Of a stretch of 64,000 nucleotides of DNA, positions 36,524 to 47,350 are shown piece by piece. This DNA comes from Rutidosis leptorrhynchoides. Lineage: Eukaryota > Streptophyta > Magnoliopsida > Asterales > Asteraceae. The number at the start of each line of letters is the position of its first letter. The first letter of the stretch is position 1. Under the pieces are notes generated by a model. That model was not told the DNA's origin and ran no database searches. It saw only the letters and a list, made by a program, of their open reading frames with translations. The stretch lies in contig NC_092339.1 in NCBI RefSeq assembly GCF_046630445.1, positions 76,154,001 through 76,218,000 on the forward strand, given 5' to 3'. The position numbers were made by a program, and so were the translations under genes.

Positions 36524-38627
36524 TGAAATGTCCCGTTCTTATTGATTAAAAACGTTCCATATTAATTGATTTCGTTGCGAGGTTTTGACCTCTATATGAG
36601 ACGTTTTTCAAAGACTGCATTCATTTTTAAACAAACCATAACCTTTATTTCATTAATAAAGGTTTAAAAAGCTTTACGTAGATTATCAAATAATGATAAT
36701 CTAAAATATCCTGTTTACACACGACCATTACATAATGGTTTACAATACAAATATGTTACAACAAAATAAGTTTCTTGAATGCAGTTTTTACACAATATCA
36801 TACAAGCATGGACTCCAAATCTTGTCCTTATTTAAGTATGCGACAGCGGAAGCTCTTAATAATCACCTGAGAATAAACATGCTTAAAACGTCAACAAAAA
36901 TGTTGGTAAGTTATAGGTTTAACCTATATATATCAAATCGTAACAATAGACCACAAGATTTCATATTTCAATACACATCCCATACATAGAGATAAAAAAT
37001 CATTCATATGGTGAACACCTGGTAACCGACAATAACAAGATGCATATATAAGAATATCCCCATCATTCCGGGACACCCTTCGGATATGATATAAATTTCG
37101 AAGTACTAAAGCATCCGGTACTTTGGATGGGGTTTGTTAGGCCCAATAGATCTATCTTTAGGATTCGCGTCAATTAGGGTGTCTGTTCCCTAATTCTTAG
37201 ATTACCAGACTTAATAAAAAGGGGCATATTCGATTTCGATAATTCAACCATAGAATGTAGTTTCACGTACTTGTGTCTATTTTGTAAATCATTTATAAAA
37301 CCTGCATGTATTCTCATCCCAAAAATATTAGATTTTAAAAGTGGGACTATAACTCACTTTCACAGATTTTTACTTCGTCGGGAAGTAAGACTTGGCCACT
37401 GGTTGATTCACGAACCTTAAGTTCCTTGGATGAACCTACTGGAAAAGAGAAAAATGGATCTAGCTTCAATGGATCCTTGGATGGCTCAAAGTTCTTGTAT
37501 TAGAATGATAACCTACTGTAAGAAACAAAGATTTCTTGAGGTTGGATGATCACCTTACAAGATTGGAAGTGAGCTAGCAAACTTGAAAGTATTCTTGATT
37601 TTATGAAACTAGAACTTTTGGAATTTATGAAGAACACTTAGAAATTGAAGATAGAACTTGAGAGAGTTCAATTAGATGAAGAAAATTGAAGAATGAAAGT
37701 GTTTGTAGGTGTTTTTGGTCGTTGGTGTATGGATTAGATATAAAGGATATGTAATTTTGTTTTCATGTAAATAAGTCATGAATGATTACTCATATTTTTG
37801 TAATCTTATGAGATATTTCATGCTAGTTGCCAAATGATGGTTCCCACATGTGTTAGGTGACTCACATGGGCTGCTAAGAGCTGATCATTGGAGTGTATAT
37901 ACCAATAGTACATACATCTAAAAGCTGTGTATTGTACGAGTACGAATACGGGTGCATACGAGTAGAATTGTTGATGAAACTGAACGAGAATGTAATTGTA
38001 AGCATTTTTGTTAAGTAGAAGTATTTTGATAAGTGTATTGAAGTCTTTCAAAAGTGTATAAATACATATTAAAACACTACATGTATATACATTTTAACTG
38101 AGTCGTTAAGTCATCGTTAGTCGTTACATGTAAGTGTTGTTTTGAAACCTTTAGGTTAACGATCTTGTTAAATGTTGTTAACCCAATGTTTATAATAACA
38201 AAAGAGATTTTAAATTATTATATTATCATGATATTATGATGTACGAATATCTCTTAATATGATATATATACATTAAATGTCGTTACAACGATAAACGTTA
38301 CATATATGTCTCGTTTCAAAATCATTAAGTTAGTAGTCTTGTTTTTACATATGTAGTTCATTGTTAATATAATTAATGATATGTTTACTTATCATAATAT
38401 CATGTTAACTATATATATAACCATATATATGTCATCATATAGTTTTTTTACAAGTTTTAACGTTCGTGAATCACCGGTCAACTTGGGTGGTCAATTGTCT
38501 ATATGAAACCTATTTTAATTAATCAAGTCTTAACAAGTTTGATTGCTTAACATGTTGGAAACATTTAATCATGTAAACATCAATCTCAATTAATATATAT
38601 AAACATGGAAAAGTTCGGGTCACTACA
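36524..38627 (-). repeat. Element F 3' LTR (2104 bp)
   Basis: On plus, TGAAATGTCCCGTTCTT to GTTCGGGTCACTACA. It holds the shared LTR blocks: the GTCAACAAAAATGTTGGTAA block near 36889, CCACAAGATTTC at 36951 and TGCATGTATTCTCATCCCAA near 37303. It is near-identical to the 5' LTR. Confidence 0.95.
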
Positions 38628-38639
38628 GTACCTACCCGT
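38628..38639 (-). other. Element F polypurine tract
   Basis: Minus-strand ACGGGTAGGTAC directly abuts the 3' LTR. The same GGTAGGTA core abuts the 3' LTR of element C. Confidence 0.8.
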
Positions 38640-38662
38640 TAAATAAATTTCGTCCCGAAATT

Positions 38663-41600
38663 TTATGCTGTTGAAGGTGTTGACGAATCTTCTGGAAATA
38701 GATGCGGGTATTTCTTCTTCATCTGATCTTCACGCTCCCAGGTGACCTCGGGTCCTCTACGAGCATTCCATCGAACCTTAACAATTGGTATCTTGTTTTG
38801 CTTAAGTCTTTTAACCTCACGATCCATTATTTCGACGGGTTCTTCGATGAATTGGAGTTTTTCGTTGATTTGGATTTCATCTAACGGAATAGTGAGATCT
38901 TCTTTAGCAAAACATTTCTTCAAATTCGAGACGTGGAAAGTGTTATGTACAGCCGCGAGTTGTTGAGGTAACTCAAGTCGGTAAGCTACTGGTCCGACAC
39001 GATCAATAATCTTGAATGGTCCAATATACCTTGGATTTAATTTCCCTCGTTTACCAAATCGAACAACGCCTTTCCAAGGTGAAACTTTAAGCATGACCAT
39101 CTCTCCAATTTCAAATTCTATATCTTTTCTTTTAATGTCAGCGTAGCTCTTTTGTCGACTTTGGGCGGTTTTCAACCGTTGTTGAATTTGGATGATCTTC
39201 TCGGTAGTTTCTTGTATAATCTCCGGACCCGTAATCTGTCTATCCCCCACCTCACTCCAACAAATCGGAGACCTGCACTTTCTACCATAAAGTGCTTCAA
39301 ACGGCGCCATCTCAATGCTTGAATGGTAGCTGTTGTTGTAGGAAAATTCTGCTAACGGTAGATGTCGATCCCAACTGTTTCCGAAATCAATAACACATGC
39401 TCGTAGCATGTCTTCAAGCGTTTGTATCGTCCTTTCGCTCTGCCCATCAGTTTGTGGATGATAGGCAGTACTCATGTCTAGACGAGTTCCTAATGCTTGC
39501 TGTAATGTCTGCCAGAATCTTGAAATAAATCTGCCATCCCTATCAGAGATAATAGAGATTGGTATTCCATGTCTGGAGACGACTTCCTTCAAATACAGTC
39601 GTGCTAACTTCTCCATCTTGTCATCTTCTCTTATTGGTAGGAAGTGTGCTGATTTGGTGAGACGATCAACTATTACCCAAATAGTATCAAAACCACTTGC
39701 AGTCCTTGGCAATTTAGTGATGAAATCCATGGTAATGTTTTCCCATTTCCATTCCGGGATTTCGGGTTGTTGAAGTAGACCTGATGGTTTCTGATGCTCA
39801 GCTTTGACCTTAGAACACGTCAAACATTCTCCTACGTATTTAGCAACATCGGCTTTCATACCCGGCCACCAAAAATGTTTCTTGAGATCCTTGTACATCT
39901 TCCCCGTTCCAGGATGTATTGAGTATCTGGTTTTATGAGCTTCTCTAAGTACCATTTCTCTCATATCTCCAAATTTTGGTACCCAAATCCTTTCAGCCCT
40001 ATACCGGGTTCCGTCTTCCCGAATATTAAGATGCTTCTCCGATCCTTTGGGTATTTCATCCTTTAAATTTCCCTCTTTTAAAACTCCTTGTTGCGCCTCC
40101 TTTATTTGAGTAGTAATGTTATTATGAATCATTATATTCATAGATTTTACTCGAATGGGTTCTCTATCCTTCCTGCTCAAGGCATCGGCTACCACATTTG
40201 CCTTCCCCGGGTGGTAACGAATCTCAAAATCGTAATCATTCAATAATTCAATCCACCTACGCTGCCTCATATTCAGTTGTTTCTGATTAAATATGTGTTG
40301 AAGACTTTTGTGGTCGGTATATATAATACTTTTGACCCCATATAAGTAGTGCCTCCAAGTCTTTAATGCAAAAACAACCGCGCCTAATTCCAAATCATGC
40401 GTCGTATAATTTTGTTCGTGAATCTTCAATTGTCTAGACGCATAAGCAATCACCTTCGTTCATTGCATTAATACACAACCGAGACCTTGCTTTGATGCGT
40501 CACAATAAATCACAAAATCATCATTCCCTTCAGGCAATGACAATATAGGTGCCGTAGTTAGCTTTTTCTTCAATAACTGAAACGCTTTCTCTTGTTCATC
40601 ATTCCATTCAAATTTCTTCCCTTTATGCGTTAATGCAGTCAAGGGTTTTGCTATTCTGGAAAAGTCTTGGATGAACCTTCTGTAGTAACCAGCTAGTCCT
40701 AAAAACTGGCGTATGTGTTTCGGAGTTTTCGGGGTTTCCCACTTTTCAACAGTTTCTATCTTTGCCGGATCCACCTTAATACCTTCTTTGTTCACTATGT
40801 GACCGAGGAATTGAACTTCTTCCAACCAAAATGCACACTTTGAAAACTTAGCGTACAATTCTTCCTTCCTCAATACTTCTAACACCTTTCTCAAATGTTC
40901 ACCGTGTTCTTGGTCATTCTTTGAGTAAATAAGTATGTCATCAATGAAAACAATGACAAACTTGTCAAGGTATGGTCCACACACTCGGTTCATAAGGTCC
41001 ATGAACACAGCTGGTGCATTAGTTAAACCAAACGGCATGACCATAAACTCGTAATGACCGTAACGTGTTCTGAAAGCAGTCTTTGGAATATCATCTTCTT
41101 TCACCCGCATTTGATGATACCCGGAACGTAAGTCAATCTTTGAATAAACAGACGAGCCTTGTAGTTGATCAAATAAGTCGTCGATTCTCGGTAGTGGGTA
41201 GCGGTTCTTGATGGTAAGTTTGTTCAACTCTCGGTAGTCGATACACAACCTGAATGTACCATCTTTCTTCTTGACAAACAAAACAGGAGCTCCCCACGGT
41301 GATGTGCTTGGTCGAATGAAACCACGCTCTAAAAGTTCTTGTAATTGGCTTTGCAGTTCTTTCATCTCGCTGGGTGCGAGTCTGTAAGGAGCACGAGCTA
41401 TTGGTGCAGCTCCTGGTACAAGATCTATTTGAAATTCAACGGATCGATGTGGGGGTAATCCCGGTAATTCTTTCGGAAATACATCGGGAAATTCTTTTGC
41501 AATGGGAACATCATTGATGCTCTTTTCTTCAGTTTGTACTTTCTCGACGTGTGCTAGAACAGCATAGCAACCTTTTCTTATTAGTTTTTGTGCCTTCAAA

Positions 41601-43243
41601 TTACTAATAAGATGTAGCTTCGTGTTGCCCTTTTCTCCGTACACCATTAAGGGTTTTCCTTTTTCTCGTATAATGCGAATTGCATTTTTGTAACAAACGA
41701 TCTCCGCTTTCACTTCTTTCAACCAGTCCATACTGATTATCACATCAAAACTCCCTAACTCTACTGGTATCAAATCAATCTTAAATGTTTCGCTAACCAG
41801 TTTAATTTCTCGATTTCGACATATATTATCTGCTGAAATTAATTTACCATTTGCTAATTCGAGTAAAAATTTACTATCCAAAGGCGTCAATGGACAACTT
41901 AATTTAGCACAAAAATCTCTACTCATATAGCTTCTATCCGCACCCGAATCAAATAAAACGTAAGCAGATTTATTGTCAATAAGAAACGTACCCGTAACAA
42001 GCTCCGGGTCTTCCTGTGCCTCTACCGCATTAATATTGAAAACTCTTCCACGGCCTTGTCCATTCGTGTTCTCCTGGTTCGGGCAATTTCTAATAATGTG
42101 GCCTGGTTTTCCACATTTATAACAAACTACATTGGCATAACTTGCTCCGACACTACTTGCTCCGCCATTACTCGTTCCGACACCATTTGTTCCTTTCGTT
42201 CTATTAACCCCTGGTCCGTAGACCTCACACTTCGCCGCGCTATGACCATTTCTTTTACACTTGTTGCAAAATTTGGTGCAGAACCCCGAGTGATTCTTTT
42301 CACACCTTTGGCATAGTTGCTTCTGATTGTTGTTGTTGTTGTTGCGGTTATTATTGTTGTTGGGATGATTGTTGTAGTTGCTGTTGTTGTTGTTGTTGTT
42401 GTTGTTGTTGGGCCGTTTGTTGTAGTTGCGATTGATGTTGCGATTGTTGGGATAATTGTTGCGATTATTGTTGTAATTGCTGTTGTTGTTGTATTGGTGA
42501 TTCTTATCACCGTTTTCCTCCCACTTTCTTTTGACTTGCTTCACATTGGCCTCTTCAGCAGTCTGTTCTTTAATTCTTTCTTCAATCTGGTTCACTAGTT
42601 TGTGAGCCATTCTACATGCCTGTTGTATGGAGGCGGGCTCGTGTGAACTTATATCTTCTTGGATTCTTTCCGGTAATCCTTTCACAAATGCGTCGATCTT
42701 CTCTTCCTCATCTTCGAATGCTCCCGGACACAATAGGCATAATTCTGTGAATCGTCTTTCGTACGTGGTAATATCAAATCCTTGGGTTCGTAACCCTCTA
42801 AGTTCTGTCTTGAGCTTATTGACCTCGGTTCTGGGACGGTACTTCTCGTTCATCAAGTGCTTGAATGCTGACCACGGTAGTGCGTACGCATCATCTTGTC
42901 CCACTTGCTCTAGATAGGTATTCCACCATGTTAACGCAGAACCTGTGAAGGTATGCGTAGCGTACTTCACTTTGTCCTCTTCAGTACACTTACTTATGGC
43001 AAACACCGATTCAACCTTCTCGGTCCACCGTTTCAATCCGATCGGTCCTTCGGTTCCATCAAATTCCAAAGGTTTGCAGGCAGTGAATTCTTTGTAGGTG
43101 CATCCTACACGATTTCCTGTACTGCTAGATCCAAGGTTATTGTTGGTATGTAGCGCAGCCTGTACTGCGGCTATGTTTGAAGCTAGAAAAGTACGGAATT
43201 CCTCTTCATTCATATTCACGGTGTGTCGAGTAGTCGGTGCCAT
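38663..43243 (-). pseudogene. Element F gag-pol (chromovirus), complete except one in-frame TGA
   Basis: Starts at ATG 43241-43243 ([16 protein letters not shown]); an in-frame upstream ATG lies at 43279. One frame of 1526 codons runs to the stop at 38663 with a single TGA at 40460-40462 (codon 928, inside RNase H after [14 protein letters not shown]). An Arg CGA-to-TGA change would explain it. Order: Gag; Asn-rich stretch (encoded around 42320-42510); zinc knuckles ([28 protein letters not shown]); protease ([11 protein letters not shown], about residue 433); RT ([30 protein letters not shown], about 670-860); RNase H; H2C2 zinc finger ([19 protein letters not shown]); integrase ([34 protein letters not shown]); and a chromodomain-like C terminus ([35 protein letters not shown]). 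The C-terminal chromodomain assigns it to chromoviruses, Tekay-like. Readthrough or an intact sister copy could supply full Pol. Confidence 0.93.
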
Positions 43244-43584
43244 TTCCTTCAAAATAGTTAAATGGAACAAGTTAATCATACAGAATATTAAGAGTAGTTA
43301 ATAGTATTTCGTAGCATAATATGAACTCATTTATAAAAGCTTTTTCTTCATATTAGCGTTTTATAAGTTTAAATTCGGGTAGTACCTACTCGTTAAGTTC
43401 ATACTTAGTAGCTAATATACAATTCAACTACTACAATTCTATATGAAAAACTGATTATAATAATATTTCGCGTTCAAACTTTTATACAATATTTTACAAA
43501 CTTACAATACCGCTTATTTTACATAAAGCATGAAATATAGCACACAATAACTTTGATACAAGATAGTTGTGAAGACAATTCTAG
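43244..43584 (-). other. Spacer between F-box ORF and gag in element F
   Basis: A 341-bp AT-rich non-coding stretch. A pyrimidine-rich CATTTAACTATTTTGAAG lies just before the gag ATG and could act as a weak splice acceptor. Confidence 0.45.
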
Positions 43585-44268
43585 CTAGTACACAAGTCGT
43601 TCAGCAAAGGCAATAAAGACACGTAATTCATACGTCCAGAAACAAGTCATGCATTCTGGTTTTACTAGGACTACTTCCCATCCTTGGTCTTGTGCAACAT
43701 AACCGTTATGGCCGTTGATAAGACAGCGTGTTGTAACGTCATCAAAGGGACGAGGGTTACGTAATGTCCAACAGTCCCGTAATAATCTAAAAACCTCATT
43801 TCTTACCCCAATTACCGACTCCGTCACTTGTGGAAACGTTTTGTTTAATAGTTGTAGCCCGATGTTCTTGTTCTCACTTTGGTGAGAAGCGAACATTACT
43901 AATCCGTAAGCATAACATGCTTCTTTATGTTGCATGTTAGCCGCTTTTTCTAAATCACGAAGTCCAATATTCGGATATATTGAGTCAAAATAATTTCTTA
44001 ACCCGTTGCGTAAAATAGCATTTGGGTTCCCCGCAATATATGCGTCAAAGTAAACACATCGTAACTTATGGGTTTCCCAATGTGATATCCCCCATCTTTC
44101 AAACGAAAGTCTCTTATAAACCAAGACATTCTTGGAACGTTCTTCGAATGTCTTACAAACTGATCTCGCCTTAAATAGTTGTGCCGAAGAATTCTGGCCG
44201 ACTCTAGACAAGATTTCATCAATCATGTCTCCGGGTAGGTCTCTTAAAATATTGGGTTGTCTATCCAT
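43585..44268 (-). CDS. Element F: F-box / Sel1-like protein ORF (At2g35280-like)
   Basis: Intact 227-codon ORF from ATG 44266-44268, sense to the retrotransposon, between the acidic ORF and gag. Residues 1-50 form an F-box (NILRDLPGDMIDEILSRVGQ, then LFKARSVCKTFEERS). The middle resembles a Sel1/TPR-like helical repeat (GLRDLEKAANMQHKEACYAY, GLQLLNKTFP). The C terminus has spaced Cys residues (KPECMTCFWTYELRVFIAF) like the Cys-pair end of plant At2g35280-like F-box proteins. In those proteins the F-box is the Skp1-binding part of SCF ubiquitin ligases; the substrate is unknown here. No intron is needed and there is no stop. CTATTTTACAG, a good acceptor, lies 14 nt upstream of the start codon, suggesting expression from a spliced element transcript. 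It is most likely a captured host gene; whether it is still translated is not shown. The family call is from recognition of pattern, not a search. Confidence 0.8.
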   Translation of the reverse strand: MDRQPNILRDLPGDMIDEILSRVGQNSSAQLFKARSVCKTFEERSKNVLVYKRLSFERWGISHWETHKLRCVYFDAYIAGNPNAILRNGLRNYFDSIYPNIGLRDLEKAANMQHKEACYAYGLVMFASHQSENKNIGLQLLNKTFPQVTESVIGVRNEVFRLLRDCWTLRNPRPFDDVTTRCLINGHNGYVAQDQGWEVVLVKPECMTCFWTYELRVFIAFAERLVY

Positions 44269-44405
44269 TTTGTGTTTTTAAACTGTAAAATAGACAAGAG
44301 TTAGATTCATAAAAAAAATACTTATTAATACAAGCAATTTTTACATATATCATAAAGCATAAGAACACTATATTCCATATATTACACCACACGAATACAA
44401 CTATC

Positions 44406-45032
44406 TTATTCCGACTCACTCGTTTCTTCTTCTTCGGTTTTGGTTCGTTTTGCCAAGTTTCTAGGGATATATGATGTTCCCCTAATACTCGTTGTCCACA
44501 TTGGTTTAGAAAAACCTGGTGGTTTAGAGGTTCCCGGGTCATTGTTAGAACTTAAGGACTTCGGGGGTTGACGATACATATAAAGTTCATCGGGGTTGGA
44601 ATTAGATTTCTCTATTTTTATGCCCTTTCCCTTATTATTTTCTTTTGCCTTTTTAAATTCAGTTGGGGTAATTTCTATAACATCATCGGAATTCTCGTCG
44701 GAATCCGATTCATCGGAGAATTGGTAATCCTCCCAATATTTTGCTTCCTTGGCGGAAACACCATTGACCATAATTAACTTTGGTCGGTTGGTTGAGGATT
44801 TTCTTTTACTTAACCGTTTTATTATTTCCCCCACCGGTTCTATTTCTTCATCCGGTTCCGATTCTTCTTCCGGTTCCGATTCTTCTTCCGGTTCCGACTC
44901 TTCTTCCGGTTCCGACTCTTCTTCCGGTTCCTCTTCGGGAACTTGTGAATCAGTCCACAAATCATTCCAATTTACATTTGACTCTTCATTATTATTAGGT
45001 GAGTCAATGGGACTTGTTCTAGAGGTAGACAT
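44406..45032 (-). CDS. Element F: acidic repeat pre-gag ORF of unknown function
   Basis: Intact 208-codon ORF, ATG 45030-45032 directly preceded by GTGATAG (possible splice acceptor). It begins MSTSRTSPIDSPNNNEESNV. About residues 33-65 are four or more EPEEES repeats, encoded by an 18-bp tandem repeat. A Lys/Ser-rich stretch follows, then a second acidic patch (DESDSDENSDD), and a basic Lys/Arg-containing tail ending EEEETSESE. It has no known domain and low complexity. It sits first after the 5' LTR, the same slot as the acidic ORF of element A, and both begin at an AG-ATG-TC junction. It does not look like Gag. A nucleic-acid- or histone-binding role is conceivable but unsupported. Confidence 0.7.
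   Translation of the reverse strand: MSTSRTSPIDSPNNNEESNVNWNDLWTDSQVPEEEPEEESEPEEESEPEEESEPEEESEPDEEIEPVGEIIKRLSKRKSSTNRPKLIMVNGVSAKEAKYWEDYQFSDESDSDENSDDVIEITPTEFKKAKENNKGKGIKIEKSNSNPDELYMYRQPPKSLSSNNDPGTSKPPGFSKPMWTTSIRGTSYIPRNLAKRTKTEEEETSESE
44843..44936. repeat. 18-bp tandem repeat coding EPEEES
   Basis: GGTTCCGAYTCTTCTTCC repeated about five times in phase with the acidic ORF, with one silent-type C/T difference between copies. Confidence 0.9.
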
Positions 45033-45227
45033 CTATCACATAATATCAAACACGTTAAGAGATTAATATATCACATAATATTCATATGTTAAAAATATAT
45101 AGTTTCCAACAAAAATGTTAAGCAATCATTTTTAAAGAAAACACGGTCGAAGTCCAGACTCACTAATGCATCCTAACAAACTTGATAAGACACACTAATG
45201 CAAATTTTCTGGTTCTCTAAGACCAAC
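45033..45227 (-). other. 5' leader of element F
   Basis: Non-coding. Past the primer site it has a TTAGGATGCATTAGTGAGTC block, closely matching the leaders of elements A and C. Confidence 0.6.
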
Positions 45228-45239
45228 GCTCGGATACCA
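45228..45239 (-). other. Element F primer binding site
   Basis: Minus-strand TGGTATCCGAGC, two bases from the LTR end. It differs at one base from the Met-tRNA site TGGTATCAGAGC used by A, C and G. Confidence 0.8.
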
Positions 45240-45241
45240 AC

Positions 45242-47345
45242 TGAAATGTCCCGTTCTTATTGATTAAAAACGTTCCATATTAATTGATTTCGTTGCGAGG
45301 TTTTGACCTCTATATGAGACGTTTTTCAAAGACTGCATTCATTTTTAAACAAACCATAACCTTTATTTCATCAATAAAGGTTTAAAAAGCTTTACGTAGA
45401 TTATCAAATAATGATAATCTAAAATATCCTGTTTACACACGACCATTACATAATGGTTTACAATACAAATATGTTACAACAAAATAAGTTTCTTGAATGC
45501 AGTTTTTACACAATATCATACAAGCATGGACTCCAAATCTTGTCCTTATTTAAGTATGCGACAGCGGAAGCTCTTAATAATCACCTGAGAATAAACATGC
45601 TTAAAACGTCAACAAAAATGTTGGTAAGTTATAGGTTTAACCTATATATATCAAATCGTAACAATAGACCACAAGATTTCATATTTCAATACACATCCCA
45701 TACATAGAGATAAAAAATCATTCATATGGTGAACACCTGGTAACCGACAATAACAAGATGCATATATAAGAATATCCCCATCATTCCGGGACACCCTTCG
45801 GATATGATATAAATTTCGAAGTACTAAAGCATCCGGTACTTTGGATGGGGTTTGTTAGGCCCAATAGATCTATCTTTAGGATTCGCGTCAATTAGGGTGT
45901 CTGTTCCCTAATTCTTAGATTACCAGACTTAATAAAAAGGGGCATATTCGATTTCGATAATTCAACCATAGAATGTAGTTTCACGTACTTGTGTCTATTT
46001 TGTAAATCATTTATAAAACCTGCATGTATTCTCATCCCAAAAATATTAGATTTTAAAAGTGGGACTATAACTCACTTTCACAGATTTTTACTTCGTCGGG
46101 AAGTAAGACTTGGCCACTGGTTGATTCACGAACCTTAAGTTCCTTGGATGAACCTACTGGAAAAGAGAAAAATGGATCTAGCTTCAATGGATCCTTGGAT
46201 GGCTCAAAGTTCTTGTATTAGAATGATAACCTACTGTAAGAAACAAAGATTTCTTGAGGTTGGATGATCACCTTACAAGATTGGAAGTGAGCTAGCAAAC
46301 TTGAAAGTATTCTTGATTTTATGAAACTAGAACTTTTGGAATTTATGAAGAACACTTAGAAATTGAAGATAGAACTTGAGAGAGTTCAATTAGATGAAGA
46401 AAATTGAAGAATGAAAGTGTTTGTAGGTGTTTTTGGTCGTTGGTGTATGGATTAGATATAAAGGATATGTAATTTTGTTTTCATGTAAATAAGTCATGAA
46501 TGATTACTCATATTTTTGTAATCTTATGAGATATTTCATGCTAGTTGCCAAATGATGGTTCCCACATGTGTTAGGTGACTCACATGGGCTGCTAAGAGCT
46601 GATCATTGGAGTGTATATACCAATAGTACATACATCTAAAAGCTGTGTATTGTACGAGTACGAATACGGGTGCATACGAGTAGAATTGTTGATGAAACTG
46701 AACGAGAATGTAATTGTAAGCATTTTTGTTAAGTAGAAGTATTTTGATAAGTGTATTGAAGTCTTTCAAAAGTGTATAAATACATATTAAAACACTACAT
46801 GTATATACATTTTAACTGAGTCGTTAAGTCATCGTTAGTCGTTACATGTAAGTGTTGTTTTGAAACCTTTAGGTTAACGATCTTGTTAAATGTTGTTAAC
46901 CCAATGTTTATAATAACAAAAGAGATTTTAAATTATTATATTATCATGATATTATGATGTACGAATATCTCTTAATATGATATATATACATTAAATGTCG
47001 TTACAACGATAAACGTTACATATATGTCTCGTTTCAAAATCATTAAGTTAGTAGTCTTGTTTTTACATATGTAGTTCATTGTTAATATAATTAATGATAT
47101 GTTTACTTATCATAATATCATGTTAACTATATATATAACCATATATATGTCATCATATAGTTTTTTTACAAGTTTTAACGTTCGTGAATCACCGGTCAAC
47201 TTGGGTGGTCAATTGTCTATATGAAACCTATTTTAATTAATCAAGTCTTAACAAGTTTGATTGCTTAACATGTTGGAAACATTTAATCATGTAAACATCA
47301 ATCTCAATTAATATATATAAACATGGAAAAGTTCGGGTCACTACA
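45242..47345 (-). repeat. Element F 5' LTR (2104 bp)
   Basis: Near-identical partner of 36524-38627, with the same length and the same internal coordinates. Confidence 0.95.
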
Positions 47346-47350
47346 AATGG

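Larger units (their letters stand above)
36524..47345 (-). mobile_element. Element F: young Tekay-like chromovirus carrying an F-box ORF
   Basis: A 10,822-bp minus-strand Gypsy element with 5-bp duplication AATGG (36519-36523 and 47346-47350). LTRs of 2104 bp each are offset by exactly 8718 bp throughout. I saw one substitution (36654 T versus 45372 C). Minus-strand order: 5' LTR 45242-47345, primer site, acidic ORF, F-box ORF, gag-pol with chromodomain, polypurine tract, 3' LTR 36524-38627. It is inserted in the 5' LTR of element G. LTR identity indicates recent insertion. Confidence 0.95.

Noticed and set aside
36735-36989. 84-codon ORF present twice (also 45453-45707)
   Set aside because: It lies in the LTRs of element F and is duplicated for that reason; no domain, not conserved in other LTRs.
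42056-42598. Val/Ile-rich and Thr-rich ORFs over the gag Asn tract
   Set aside because: They are antisense or frame-shifted readings of the low-complexity Asn codons of element F gag.
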